Shown: in pieces, positions 9,170-20,117 of the stretch
Position numbering within the stretch: the first letter of the stretch is position 1
Layout of the letters: each line of letters starts with the position of its first letter
NCBI GenBank assembly: GCA_944739405.2
Contig: OX123186.2
Span: 40,719,551-40,783,550 of the forward strand
Length of the DNA: 64,000 nucleotides
Direction of reading: 5' to 3'
Source of the DNA: Euclidia mi
Taxonomy: Eukaryota; Arthropoda; Insecta; Lepidoptera; Erebidae
Position numbers and translations under genes: made by a program
Notes under the pieces: generated by a model
Told to the model about the DNA's origin: nothing
What the model saw: the letters and a program-made list of their open reading frames with translations, nothing else
Database searches by the model: none

Positions 9170-10940
9170 TGCCGATTGTTCGAATAACTGCCGTCGTAAG
9201 CTAGCTTTAAAAAGATCACGAGAAGAGGACATCCTAATTTCGAGAGGGAGTGCATTCCACAGAAGAATAGCCTGGATGTAGAAAGACGAGTGAACGAGAG
9301 TAGAGGTATGAGAAGGACAGAGAAGAAGAAGATTATTGGTAGAGCGGAGATTTTTATCATGGCTGCTGTAAAGATATTGAAATTGAGAGGATAGATAAGA
9401 CGGGGCATTCGGAGATGTTAAAATAGAATATAGTGTAGTGAGCGTACGTAGATTTCGACGTGCACGGATAGGCAGCCATCGTAATTTAGAGCGGTGAGCG
9501 GAAACGTGGTCATATTTACGGAGATTGAAAATGAACCGAATGCAATTATTGAGAAGTCGGTCAAGCTTGTTGAGTAGATCTGCATTCAGGTCGAGATAAT
9601 AGGAAAAATCAAAGTTTGCACAAGCATTGTTTTTATTTTAGTTGGCAAGAAATTCTTAAGGCGATAGAGACATCGCAGTACTCCGGTGACCTTTTTACTG
9701 ACACTCGCAATCTGTGCACGCCAGTCAAGAGCAGCATCAAGATGAAGGCCGAGATCCTTTACACTGGGACTGAAAGGTATGACAGATCCATTAAATATAA
9801 TGGGGGAAGGGCCTTTTCATCCACTTTGCACGTAATACGCTGGCTTCCTATTAATATAGCTTGGCATTTATCGGGATTCACTGACAGGCCAAATCTGTCA
9901 GACCAGTCCCGAATCGTGTCAAGATCTCGGATCACCTCGTTGACAGCAGTGCTGAGATTGTCTAATCTTGCCTGGGCGTAGATCTGAAGATCGTCGGCAT
10001 ACAGATGATACGAACTGTGAAGATTGTAGGTTAGGAGGTTTATAAATAATGAGAAGAGAGTAGGAGAAATAATACCGCCTTGAGGAACGCCAGAGTCGAT
10101 ATCACGCCAAGTAAATGAGCGTTCATTTACGCGATCTGACTGCTGTCGTCCTCGAAGATAAGAAGAAAACCATTCCTGCACGTCGGGTGAAATCATATAG
10201 TGGGAGAGGACGGCAAGGAGGATATCGTGGCTGACGGTGCCGAAGGCGTTTGAAAAATCTACCAAGACCAAAACTGTGATCTTGGTATCCTCCACGCCCG
10301 CTCTGACATCGCCAGTCACTTTCAGTAGTGCCGAGACAGTGCTATGGCCGGGTCTGAAACCAAATTGTAGTGTTTAGTAGTAGTTTTCGGAGACAAACTC
10401 GGACAACTGTTTATGAACACATGCCTCAAGCACCTTTGGTAGGAAAGGAAGGAGGGAAATAGGTCTGAAATGAGAGGGGAGAGAAGGATTGGAGATTTTT
10501 GGCAAAGGACGGATCAAGCCTTTTCGCCACACTGATGGAAACTGTCCGGATTCAAGAGAAGAGTTAAGGATGTGGGTAAGGAGAGTAAGGAGAGAATCTA
10601 GGATAGTGGTGACCATAAAACGGCTCACGTAATCATAGCCCACCGCTTTGGATTTAATTGATAGGACAATCTTTTTGATTTCATCCAACGTAACTGGAGA
10701 AAACTTAAAAAGGTTAACCTTTTTAAGTTTTCTCTATTATAGTATCTAGTAGAGTATTTCTGCATTATTGCGTCCCAATATTAATATTGGGACGCAATAA
10801 TGCAGAAATATAAGAAAGAGTTTGACACTTCATCGTGTTGTCCATCTGGTTGGAGGCAGTAAAATGACGATTTATATCGTCCAATTCAACCGTTATAGGA
10901 AATTAATCTAACAACCGATGTTTCCCAATGCCAAGACTGC
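9170..10940 (-). pseudogene. LINE 2 ORF2 fragment, linker, RT and C-terminal domain
   Basis: It reads DEIKKIVLSIKSKAVGYDYV and HFRPISLLPFLPKVLE (10374-10688), VLVDFSNAFGTVSHDILL (motif A), SGVPQGGIISPTLFSLFINL (motif B), YHLYADDLQIYAQ (motif C, YADD intact) and NPDKCQAILIGS (9759-10319), then thumb and C-terminal remnants in other frames down to about 9170. Frame changes occur near 10370 and 9760. A 67-nt palindromic insertion disrupts it at 10716-10782. Confidence 0.8.
10697..10810. repeat. Twin perfect palindromes, a 67-nt inverted-flank insertion
   Basis: 10697-10734 is a perfect 38-bp palindrome centred at 10715/10716; 10755-10810 is a perfect 56-bp palindrome centred at 10782/10783. Aligned with the homologous LINE at 53.3-53.5 kb, the block 10716-10782 is extra. 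It consists of the inverted complement of one flank, about 20 nt of unmatched sequence, and the inverted complement of the other flank. Without it the two LINEs align collinearly with equal spacing. Confidence 0.85.
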
Positions 10941-11339
10941 CTATGCTTATAGCAACGGTAAAGTAACATTTTTTTTGTTTTTGTTGATTTTTTAATACCC
11001 TTCGTTATCTACTTCGCTGTGCCTGAATTACTACAAACTTTCTTTTTTTCGACTGGAAACCATAAATTGTACAATAAACTTAAGATATCATGAAACTCAT
11101 TAAAAGTATCTAAATTATTTTTATTGAAGACATCGGACCATGACAAAGCTGAAAGACATTTCTTAAATCTTAGAATATTAGCTTGACTAAAGTACCTTTT
11201 TTTAATGTACCAGTATTCTAAGCGTTTCTGTTTTTAGGGTTCCGTTCCTTTCGGTTCCTTTCGAGGAAAGGAAAAAACGGAACCCTTATAGGATCACTTT
11301 GTTGTTCGTCCGTCTGTCAAGACCCTTTTTCTCCGGAAT

Positions 11340-13755
11340 GCGTGGAGGTATCAAACTGAAATTTATACTAAATACTCGAATCTACGGTTCCATAGAGCTG
11401 TAAAAAATCAAACTTCTAATCATACACAATCAAAAGATACAGCCGTATATGCTGCAAATTGCAGCATATTTTCAAACTCGCATTGGAATCAAAACCTACA
11501 GGGTACTTCCCGTGAACTCAGAATCTTGAAATTTGGTACGAAGCAATGTCTTATATCACTCATAAGGGAAAAATTGTGAAAACCGTATTTTTTTAGTTAC
11601 AGCATATAAAAAAATATTTTTAATAAATTTAAAATTACTACCCCTTTCTCTTGAACGCATGGAGGTATTTAATTGAAATTCATATCAAATAATCAAATAT
11701 ATAACACCGTTAGGCTGCAACAAAATCAAGCTTCTATGTCAACGCTATCAAAAGAAAGAGCAACATAAGCATATTTTCAAACTGGTGCCTACTCGCAAGT
11801 GAATCAAAACCTACAGGGTACTTCCCGTGAACTCAGAATCTTGAAATTTGGTACAAAGTAACGTCTTATATCACATATGAAGGAAAAATTGCGAAAACCG
11901 TATTTTTTTTGTTACTGCATATAAAAAATATTTTAATAAATTTAAAGTTACTACCCCTTTCTCTTGAACGCGTGAAGGTATTAGATTGAAATTCATATCA
12001 AATACTCAAGTATATGACACCGTTAGGCTGCAACAAAATCAAGCTTCTATGTCAACGCAATCAAAAGAAAGAGCAATATAAGCATATTTTCAAACTCGCG
12101 CCTACTCGCAAGTGAATCAAAACCTACAGGGTACTTTCCATGAACTCAAAATCTTGAAATTTGGCACGAAGCAACTTCTTATATCATTTATAAAGGAAAA
12201 ATTGCGAAAACCGTAAATTTTTAGTTAGATCATATAAGAAAAATATTTTAAATAAATTTAAAGTTATTACCCGTTACTTTCGAACGCGTAGATGTATTAA
12301 ATTGAAATTCATATCATATACTCAAGTATATAACACCGTTAGGCTGCAACAAAATCAAACATCTATGTCAACGCAATCAAAAGAGATAGCAATATAAGCA
12401 TATTTTCAAACTCGCGACTACTCGCAAGGGAATCAAAACCTACAGGGTACTTCCCGTGAACTCAAAATCTTGAAATTTGGCACGAAGCAACTTCTTATAT
12501 CATTTATAAAGGAAAAATTGCCAAAAACCGTAAATTTTTAGTTACATCATATTATAAGAAAAATATTTTTAATAAATTTAAAGTTACTACCCCTTACTAT
12601 TGAACGCGTAGAGGTATTAAATTGAAATTCATAGCAAATACTCAGGTATATAATACCGTTCCCCCCGTGGGATCCCCACCTTGACGTGGTGGAGGGGCTC
12701 AGTAACCGGGGATTGGTGACCCGCGGTGAAGCTAAGAGGGATCCAGGAGGGGACGCTCCGCGGGGGCTTGACGGGGCCTGCGCAGGATGCGTCCAACGGT
12801 GCGGGTGCGGGGGACAGTTCTGTCTGTCCCTCGCAGTCGGGTGCGGTCGCGGGAGGAGAGGCGTGTCGGTGTTGCGTTGCCGCGCGCCCTATCTCCCGCG
12901 ACCAAATGGGGGCGCACCATCCGATGCGTCGCGGTGGGGCCGCAGAGGAGGAGGAGATGCGGTGTTGCGTTGCCGTCGTCCCTATCCTCTGCGGCCGCTG
13001 GGTGTTTTGGCGGCGGAGCCCAACACCTTAATCCGCCGCCAAGGGGGTTTTGTTCGGGGCCCGCCTGACCATCTGGCGGGCCGATACCCGTCGGCGGGTT
13101 GCGACGTATGCTTGGGCGAAACCCGACCCTCCGACACACGGGTACATGAGGCACACGGGTTGGTTTTTAGTCAGTAAGAGTCTGACAGTCCCCTTCGCCC
13201 ATCCCCCAGGGCGGAGGGACTCCATGAGGATTTTCCAACCCGAAACCAAAAAAAAAAAAAAAAAAAAGGTATATAATACCGTTAGGCTGTAACAAAATCA
13301 AATTTCTATGTCTACGCAATCAAAAGAAAGAGCAATTTAATCATATTTTCAAACTCGCGACTACTCGGAAGGGAATCGAAACCTACAGGGATCTTTCCGT
13401 GAACTCAAAATCTTGAAATTTGGTACGAAGCAACGTCTTATATCACTTACAAAGGAAAAAATGCAAAACCGTATTTTTTTGGTTACAGCATATAAAAAAT
13501 ATTTTTAATAAATTTAAAGTTACTACCCCTTTCTCTCGAACGCGTAGAGGTATTAAATTAAAATTCATATCAAATACTCAGGTATATAACACCATTAGGC
13601 TGTAACAAAATCAAACTTCTATGTCTGCACAATCAAAAGAAAGAGCAATATAATCATATTTTCAAACTTGCGACTACTCGCAAGGGAATCAAAACTTACA
13701 GGGTACTTCCCGTAAACTTAAAATCTTGAAATTTGGTACGAAGCAACGTCTTATA
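11340..13755 (+). repeat. Tandem array, about 314-bp units, 6 copies
   Basis: The landmark GGGTACTTCCCGTGAACTC recurs at 11501, 11816, 12129, 12445, 13388 and 13701, with small differences. Spacings are 315, 313 and 316; then 943, which drops to about 320 once the retroposon and its target duplication are removed; then 313. Each unit also has CACCGTTAGGCTG and TTCTCTTGAACGC. It lies entirely inside the interspersed repeat, so it is an internal expansion rather than a chromosomal satellite. Confidence 0.85.
12645..13283 (+). mobile_element. GC-rich poly(A) retroposon, copy 1 (full length)
   Basis: The element is 12661-13267, from CCCCCCGTGGGATCCCCACC to a 20-nt A-tract. It is flanked by the 16-bp target duplication GGTATATAATACCGTT (12645-12660 and 13268-13283). 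It is strikingly GC-rich against its host. The long overlapping frames on both strands are composition artefacts. It contains an internal direct duplication of a GGTGTTGCGTTGCCG...CCCTATC module (about 12870 and 12960). The 3' part (GGGTTGGTTTTTAGTCAGTA) matches LINE 3' UTRs common in noctuids, as far as I recall, so it may be a non-autonomous derivative. Other copies: 20178-20618 and 25312-25919. Confidence 0.8.
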
Positions 13756-13769
13756 GCCCAGATAAAGGA

Positions 13770-13858
13770 TGCGGAAGGCTGAGTACCGTGTGATGTGGTG
13801 CGTGTTGGGAGAGGCCTATGTGCAGCAGTGGACTGCGATAGGCTGATTGAGATTAAGA
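13770..13858 (+). mobile_element. LINE 3' tail fragment
   Basis: GGGAGAGGCCTATGTGCAGC followed by AGTGGACTGCGATAGGCTGA is the diverged 3' end of a LINE family abundant in moths. The same tail recurs at 35684-35735. No coding sequence remains. Confidence 0.5.
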
Positions 13859-14069
13859 TTTCAAATAATTACATAGTCTTCAAACCTTTTTGCTAATTAT
13901 TCTGTACTTTATAAGTATTTTTGTAACAGATTTCTAATAGTCACTACTAAAAACTTTGTAAATCAATAACTTTAGTAAAAAATCTTACCATCATTCATCA
14001 GCAGACTTTTGCAAGGCTGCTGCAAGGCTGGTATTTATTTAAGTTATATTATAAAATAAGCGATATATG

Positions 14070-14070
<1 letters not shown>

Positions 14071-14152
<82 letters not shown>
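14071..14152. repeat. (TA)n microsatellite
   Basis: About 40 uninterrupted TA dinucleotides, ending in ATTTATTTATTAG, immediately precede the 160-bp repeat. Confidence 0.95.
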
Positions 14153-14156
<4 letters not shown>

Positions 14157-14317
14157 TTATTAGAAAGAACCTGTCAAATTGACTTCACGCTGCCTAATGG
14201 TAAGCTGACAGTGAAGTCCTATTGGGAAGGCCACCATCCCCAATTGCTGGTTAAGCAATGTGACATGACGGCCCTCATTTTGACGGCCTTGAGAGATGCT
14301 TTTTCACGCCCCGCTTA
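14157..14317 (+). repeat. 160-bp interspersed repeat, copy 1
   Basis: It runs from AGAAAGAACCTGTCAAATTG through GACTTCACGCTGCC to GAGAGATGCTTTTTCACG. It is nearly identical to 53795-53956 and has no coding function. Its AT-rich start joins the (TA)n tract. Confidence 0.75.
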
Positions 14318-14521
14318 AAAATAAAGGATGACTGATTACAAACGACAAAGACCCCTTTTTCTTTAATTTATGCTCCTCCAGCTTTCCATACTGTAATATT
14401 ATGTATTTCATTTGGCAATAAAAATACCATAACTATGACTGGTGAACTTTTACTTATATACCTACAGGTTTGTACGGAACCCTCGGTGCGCGAGTCCGAC
14501 TCGCACTTGACCGGTTTTTTA

Positions 14522-15250
14522 GAGACAGGAAATGTTATTGTTTGACTCGTATTGTGATCTGAAAGGTACATGGAATGAACAGAGCCTATTACATCATCAA
14601 AATTACTAGCTATTTGATTATTGCAGTTTTTTGTCTGGTAGGTTCAGTAATAATTATGTAATGTAAGCCCATAATTTAAAATTAAGTCCTTGAGTCGAGT
14701 GGTTGCAAATCCTGTCTTTAAGGTATCAATATTCAAATCACCAGCAATAATGATTTTCTTGCGGTATTTATAAAAAATCCTATGCAATAATATGTCAAGT
14801 TTATTTAAAAATATATTATTACGTCACTATTTGGGGTTCTGTATAAACATAATACAATACAATTAACTGAAGCAATCTATATACCACAAACTTCAAATAG
14901 TTTTTCTATTGAGTAAGTATTACAAATGTCTAATACCTGGAAATCAATTGTTTTCTTTACAAGGATACATACGCCTCCACGTTTTTCTTTGGCTCTTGAA
15001 AAAGAACTAGCTAACACAAACCCTTTAAGATATATATTAGCTTGACTACCTGATTTCACGAAGGTTTCTGTTAGACATATAATATCTAATTCGTTATGGT
15101 TTTGAAAAATATCGTCAATACATATTTCCAATAAATACATCCAATTTATTTAATGACCCAGTTATATTTTGATGGAAAATAGTTACAGTTTCAGATATGT
15201 TGTCGTTAACGAAAAAACGAACTGTTTTCTTGAACAGAAATCTGGTCTCT
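14522..15250 (-). pseudogene. LINE 1 ORF2, APE-type endonuclease domain
   Basis: Read on the minus strand across two or three frames: FHQNITGSLNKLD, LDIICLTETFVK (APE motif with the catalytic Glu), KEKRGGVCILVKK, KIIIAGDLNIDTLK (GDLN motif) and MYLSDHNTSQTITFPV (SDH motif with catalytic His). Domain order matches apurinic-endonuclease LINEs. Frameshifts near 15140 and 14880 and a stop near 14650 break it. It is truncated at 14522 by the interspersed repeat. Confidence 0.75.
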
Positions 15251-15684
15251 ATTTTTGATCATTGAAAAGTAGTAGGGTATTGTTCCTCTTTTCGCCTGTG
15301 GCATTTCTCTAAAGTCTGACTTTGGAATAGACTGTTACTTTTCTATTTTTTTTTAATAATATAATATGGATCCTTTATTACATATTGCGTTATCATAATT
15401 TCGTACGCTGTTGTGTACATTATAATTATTGGATACATTATTACGATTTTTTAAATTGATCAATATTTTATTGTAGTATTGTGAGTCTATTATGCAGTTT
15501 ATTCCTCACATAAATAATTAAGGTATTGCGTACGAGTAAAATAATTTGATTGAGGTATGTTTAAAAATGTACAATTAGTTAATTGACCACATAATGTTTT
15601 AAAGCAATTATTTAGCTTATATTCGTTTAAAAAAAATATTTTGGTTAATATTTACTACAATTATGTTACATTTTTCCAAACATT

Positions 15685-16318
15685 TCAATGCCCCAGTTCG
15701 TAAAGCAGTCGTGTTGGATTCGAGTCATTTTCTCCTACACATAATACGACATAATCATTACTATGAAATTCTAATAGGTAACAGGGTTTGAGTATCTCTT
15801 CCGTCAAAGCATATGGTTTAATCAAAGCGGAAACCTCATATTTTTCAAAACCCTTATTAGCCTGACGCATTTCTGTTAATTTGCTCGCAAGTCCAGTAAG
15901 TTGTTGACTGGCAAGAAATTGTATACGTGGCCTGGCCACTTGAAGAGTTTGTTTACAATTTCCATTTCTTGGCTTTAATGTATTCTGATTATTTTTCGAA
16001 GCAGGTTTCTTTTCGTTACCGCTGTTTTTTGTAGAATAGGTCCCCACTTTTCGAGTATTCGTAGCTCGGTTAGACTCTGATGGTTGCTTATCTTCTGATA
16101 ACCCTAGATCTGCGACACTTGTATTTAATATTTCTGGTCCCTGATGTTTTGTGTACTTTTTCTTCTGAGACATTTTTCTACCACTATTAACTCCCTTTGC
16201 AGATTTTCTCTAGCTGTGTCACAGTATTTTCTTTCTCCGTCAGATGCGTTTGTAGTTCTATATTTTTTAAACATAATTCTTCTATCTCTCTGTGTGCACT
16301 TTCTAAGTTCATCTATCC
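15685..16318 (-). pseudogene. LINE 1 ORF1, coiled coil plus esterase-like segment
   Basis: The upstream part (16200-16318) reads a heptad-rich coiled coil, LESAHREIEELCLKN. After stops and a frame change, an open frame of 162 codons (16173-15685) begins MSQKKKYTKHQ, with a Lys/Asn/Ser-rich middle. It ends in DYVVLCVGENDSNPTRLLYE, resembling the G-x-N-D block of SGNH esterases found in ORF1 of some CR1-like LINEs. It lies directly upstream of the endonuclease in the same orientation. The esterase assignment rests on one motif. Confidence 0.55.
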
Positions 16319-16324
16319 TTCATC

Positions 16325-16503
16325 CAGTTCATCATCCCTATTCCTTCTCCCTCATCCCACTCCTCAGCCTATCCCTTTTCCCAACCCAAAGGGGCGGCAA
16401 CGCACTTGTGACTCCTGTGGTGTTGCTAGTGTCCATGGGCGGTGGTAATTGCTTACCATCAGGCGATCCGTCTGCTCGTTTGCCGCCTATTACCATAAAA
16501 AAG
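16325..16503 (+). repeat. Interspersed repeat 3' fragment
   Basis: GGGGCGGCAACGCACTTGTG, GTGTCCATGGGCGGTGGTAA and TTACCATCAGGCGATCCGTC, then CGTTTGCCGCC and a short A-rich end, are the 3' part of a LINE-like repeat widespread in moths. The 5' pyrimidine-rich part is degenerate. It abuts the truncated 5' end of LINE 1. Confidence 0.6.
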
Positions 16504-18699
16504 CTGTATTGGTATTGATAGTAAACTAAAGTTTTTGTTTAAGTTGCAGAAAACGAATAATTTTGCAAACGCTCGGGAATCGAAAGATCAGCCAGATGGA
16601 AACTAAAATTGAAATAAAATTGACTAACAATTTTTTTTATTAAAATCAGTCGCAACAATTTTTTAATAAATAAATGCTTTGCAAACTATAACAGTAAACA
16701 ACAATGTAAACATATAGGTCTGCTAAAGTAAAGTCTTTCTCCATATTACATTACTGAAAATTGATTTGTATAAAAATAAACATCATATATATATATAAAG
16801 TTAGACAATAACATAGGGATACAGAAAGAGCAACCGAGCAACATATTCTCGAACTAAAAATTCATACTCTTCTATGTTCTGCCAACTAGCCATACCAATC
16901 GAACCAACTTTTTATCCTATCCGCTACCGCAACAGCAAAAAATAAAAAAAACATTGTTCTCAACACCACGACCAATTTTTAATCGACTCTTGACTTTCTT
17001 GACGTAGGCCAGGCACATCATTCGACTATCATAGCCTGCAAAATTGAGCCGACGTTAAAAATCCAGAGCCAGTACTGGAGGCAATATTTTTTCCACTGCG
17101 CTGGGTTTTCCAGGCAAATTTTTCGTTCGTCACAAAACCACAACTGGTAGAGATAAGCTATACAGATGACGTACATGTAAATCTTTTTGAAGATTTGTGC
17201 AGTGATATGTATTTACTATTTTATTGTTAAAAAATTTAGAGAATTTAAGCAAACAACAACAAACCATTACCATGCATATCATTTATAAATTAAAACGAAA
17301 ATAACTTTTAAACAAACTCACTTTTACTTTCAGAGTATGAATTATAAGAAACTAATTAATAACAAATTTAATCTTAGCTGATAACAGGTAGAGGTAAATA
17401 AAGAAATGTAGATAAGTTGCTACAAAACTAGGTGGGGCACCTACGCCATGGGATGAATTTGGCAGCAATTTCATAAATACTTACAGTACAACATATCTTA
17501 TAATAATTTATCACAAGGAGACTCACTTTTACTTTGACACTGTTCTATAAATATCTAGCAGCTTTATTTGTATCCATATTCGTATATTACAATTTATGGA
17601 ACATCACACGTGTTTAACAGAGATTAATAACTTCGTACCAAATATAATTAGCTACACCACTAAACTACACCATCAATAGAAGAGTACGCCTTAATATTGT
17701 GATTCTATAAATCATATTTAAATATCTCAATGTTCGGTGATCGGCTGCTTCATATTCAACGGCTCGGCTCCCAGCAATCATGGACACTCGTAAAACCTAA
17801 CGATACCAGATTTTATCCCTCCACAGAGCTTTAATAATAATCTCCAAAAGATTTAGGGTAAACGCTTGATCTTGTCAAGTCGAAGCTTAGCACCCTATTG
17901 AGAATGTAATACTTTGGTTTAACGGTAAATTGGGCCAAGTAATTCCGTTTCGTCGATGTGTAAAAACGCGCTTCTCGCTCCAAAGTCATACGAACATTTT
18001 TCGCTCAAATACTAATAGGTGGTAGGAACTGATAATATCACAAATAAAAGGAAAATACGGCGTATTTGTAAAAACTTCTATCGTTACGGTTGTCAAAAAA
18101 AACCTGGGGTGCCGCCTAACGAATTTACTTTTTACATTATATCTTTTTATTAACAAAACTTTTTATTCTGGCCTCAATTTTGTGCTTTGAATGTACGAAG
18201 TCGTTAGTAGTGGGTTGCTTCCCTCTAATTTCACTTTGAAAATTCCTAAAACCACAAGCTAAGTAATAAAGGAAGCGACTTATAGGTTAAAAAATCGTTT
18301 TTAAATTTCAACTACGTGAACGAAATCCACTTTGAATCCGGAACAAACTTTCTTTGAATTAAGATTAATCGTGCAATTTCAGCTTACACGCAAATACTTT
18401 CAACAATTCACCTTTTTAGGGTTTAATTCATAAATGTCTCAACCGGAGACCTCTTGAAATGTCACCGCTCGCAACCATATTGAATAATACCACTCAAATT
18501 CATGAATTCAATAGATAGGGTTTATCATGCGCTCCAGGAACGTGTGATATTAATCCTTAGAAAATAAAAATTGGTTACAAAGAAGGCGGTATATAAAATC
18601 GCGGACGACGTGAGAGCTCATTCCCTATATCACATTTCATTCGCAGGATATTCACTCGAGTGCTATTTGGATCTCTTGGCTGAAATAACCGCCGCGTAA
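16504..18699. other. AT-rich spacer; one promoter-like site
   Basis: No coding region or repeat recognised. A GGTATATAAAATCGCGG motif at about 18588 is followed about 45 nt later by TCATTCGCAG. It looks like a TATA-plus-initiator arrangement, but no transcript-like frame follows before the Helitron at 18700. Confidence 0.35.
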
Positions 18700-18880
18700 T
18701 CTTATACTAATATATAAAGCTGAAGAGTTTGTTTGTTTATTTGTATGTTTGTTTGGTTGAACGCGCTAATCTCCGGAACTACTGGTCCGATTTCAAAAAT
18801 TATTTCAGTGTTAGATAGCCTATTTATCGAGGAAGTCTATAAGCAATATAACCGCGGGTGTAACTGCGGGCATCGTCTAT
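18700..18880 (+). mobile_element. Non-autonomous Helitron-like element, copy 2
   Basis: It starts TCTTATACTAATATATAAAG after an A, as in the copy at 5410, with TGGTCCGATTT and GTTAGATAGCC. The interior is shorter. The 3' end reads GCGGGCATCGTCTAT, a mutated CTAG terminus. Confidence 0.65.
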
Positions 18881-19197
18881 TGTTTATATAAAATGGTGCC
18901 ACGACTTTAAGGTTACTAGTTCTGCTCTGATTTAACTACTTGCTATGACACCTAGTCTTTGCTGCAAAATTTAAGTGGGTTGTTTATTTTAGTTATTCCG
19001 TTTTGAGATCCTTTTGCATTCGGTTGGTGTAGTGGTTTTGAGAGATATTTAACGTTGCTTTTGCAAGGACTCTTGATGCACTTTCAGAAATGAATGTGTT
19101 ATCTGTTACTTTAGCGTGGTTTCAGAACTTGCCCGTCTTATTTATTAATTAAATTAGTTTCTTAGTATAAAACATAACATAAAAACATAACAAAACT

Positions 19198-19290
19198 TCA
19201 CGCCTGTTATCCCCGAAGGGGTAGGCAGAGGTGTTTTACACACCCACACTTCGCCAGTTATGTTTCGGTCCCAATGTAATAGAGGGCGAT
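19198..19290 (-). mobile_element. SINE family A, 3' fragment
   Basis: CACGCCTGTTATCCCCGAAG through GGTAGGCAGAGGTG to AATAGAGGGCGA is the reverse complement of the 3' half of the tRNA-derived SINE seen in full at 60034 and 47968. The tRNA head is missing. Confidence 0.7.
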
Positions 19291-19424
19291 TAGCATAAAA
19301 TGTTCATTTAATTATTTTACGCTGGCTTGCATTAGACTATCCGACTTCCGTATCTTTTGCAGCTAAGTTTTGTGTATACACGGGTCAAGTTATGTGATGA
19401 ATTATTCCCTCTTCTTCTTTTCGT

Positions 19425-19548
19425 GTGAGTGTGTGGCCACCTCTGGTGTCGGAGTTTTCAGACCGCCTTAAGACCTCCGACATGGTCTAACGATCCTTGT
19501 ATTGAGACAAGAACCGGGACCGACAGCTTACGTGCCCTCAAAAAGAAT
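19425..19548 (-). repeat. SINE-B-like fragment
   Basis: AACCGGGACCGACAGCTTAC follows a diverged segment (GTGTCGGAGTTTTCAGACC). The GGGACCGACGGCTTAACGTGC block is diagnostic of family B here. No target duplication was found. The 570 bases after it (to 20117) hold nothing recognised. Confidence 0.45.
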
Positions 19549-20117
19549 TTAGCGATAAGATACTAATACATTGAAATATATATCACCCCTATTTGGACGT
19601 TATCGTTCTGGTTTAAATTTCTTATAATTTTTTGTCAAATAGCAAGCCAAACAACACTTACAAATTCTTAGACCTTCATTATCTTTATATTTTTTTTAAC
19701 AGTGAGGGTATTAGTATTATTACCCTGAAGACAAATAGTCTTATGTTATAGGTAAAGTATTGGCATGTTGTATCCTGTCAATATGTAGTGTTTCAATAAC
19801 AAAATATGGATAGTTAGTGTGATGGATGGTTGTCTAAAAGCAATGATGAATACGTAACGTATTCGCACATACATATTTCACTAGAATTGAAATACCTATT
19901 TATGTGCTTAACATCCGTCTTGTGGTAGTCTAGAAAAAGTATTCTAAATCAAAGTAGGCGATGAATGACCGATAGTAAACTGCGTAAAACAACTGCAAGC
20001 TAAGAATAAATGGAAATAAACATTTCTTATCTAACTAGAAACAGACTAAAGAATACAATACAGACATAAATAAAATTATTTGATGGAGATAAGTATTAGT
20101 AAAATAAGTCATCATCA

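Larger units (their letters stand above)
8861..10960 (-). mobile_element. LINE 2: 5'-truncated Jockey-superfamily LINE inside LINE 1
   Basis: The 3' poly(A) appears as a T-run at 8861-8871 (plus strand), followed inward by TTGTACAAAGGCGGACTTAA, a 3' UTR block shared with the LINE at 51.6 kb. The coding region runs to about 10940 and includes TVELDDINRHF, homologous to the 53.4-kb LINE, where it is truncated. It was inserted in the same orientation into LINE 1. No clear target-site duplication was identified. Confidence 0.75.
11232..14521. mobile_element. Lepidopteran ACGGAACCCT-type interspersed repeat, expanded
   Basis: The left end reads TTTTTAGGGTTCCGTTCC and the right end ACGGAACCCTCGGTGCGCG, then GAGTCCGACTCGCACTTG and ACCGGTTTTTTAG. 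These are the two termini of a repeat very common in Lepidoptera; a short copy lies at 50894-51202. Here the interior holds a tandem array, a GC-rich retroposon, a LINE tail, a (TA)n tract and a 160-bp repeat. It interrupts LINE 1. Its transposition class is not established from this sequence. Confidence 0.65.
6900..16318 (-). mobile_element. LINE 1: decayed CR1-like non-LTR retrotransposon in three pieces
   Basis: Minus-strand pieces at about 14522-16318 (ORF1 plus endonuclease), 10965-11231 (linker) and 6900-8860 (reverse transcriptase) are collinear parts of one element. The frame at 14.5 kb ends ...FPVSKK and resumes at 11.2 kb with KQKRLEYWYIKKRYF, showing that the 11.23-14.52-kb repeat was inserted into it. 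LINE 2 (8861 to about 10960) separates the linker from the RT. Order and content (coiled coil, esterase-like ORF1, APE endonuclease, RT) fit the CR1 group. Frameshifts and stops are numerous, so it is dead. The 3' end carries short repeats of ATTCATGTCATAA (6958-6995). Confidence 0.75.

Noticed and set aside
12686..13292. Several long overlapping ORFs on both strands (up to 163 codons)
   Set aside because: They arise from the GC-rich retroposon. All frames are open because stop codons are rare in GC-rich DNA, the same pattern occurs in copies 2 and 3, and the sequences are Arg/Gly/Pro-rich with no domain.
14071..14318. 83-codon ORF beginning with a Tyr-Ile repeat
   Set aside because: It is translation of the (TA)n microsatellite and the 160-bp repeat.
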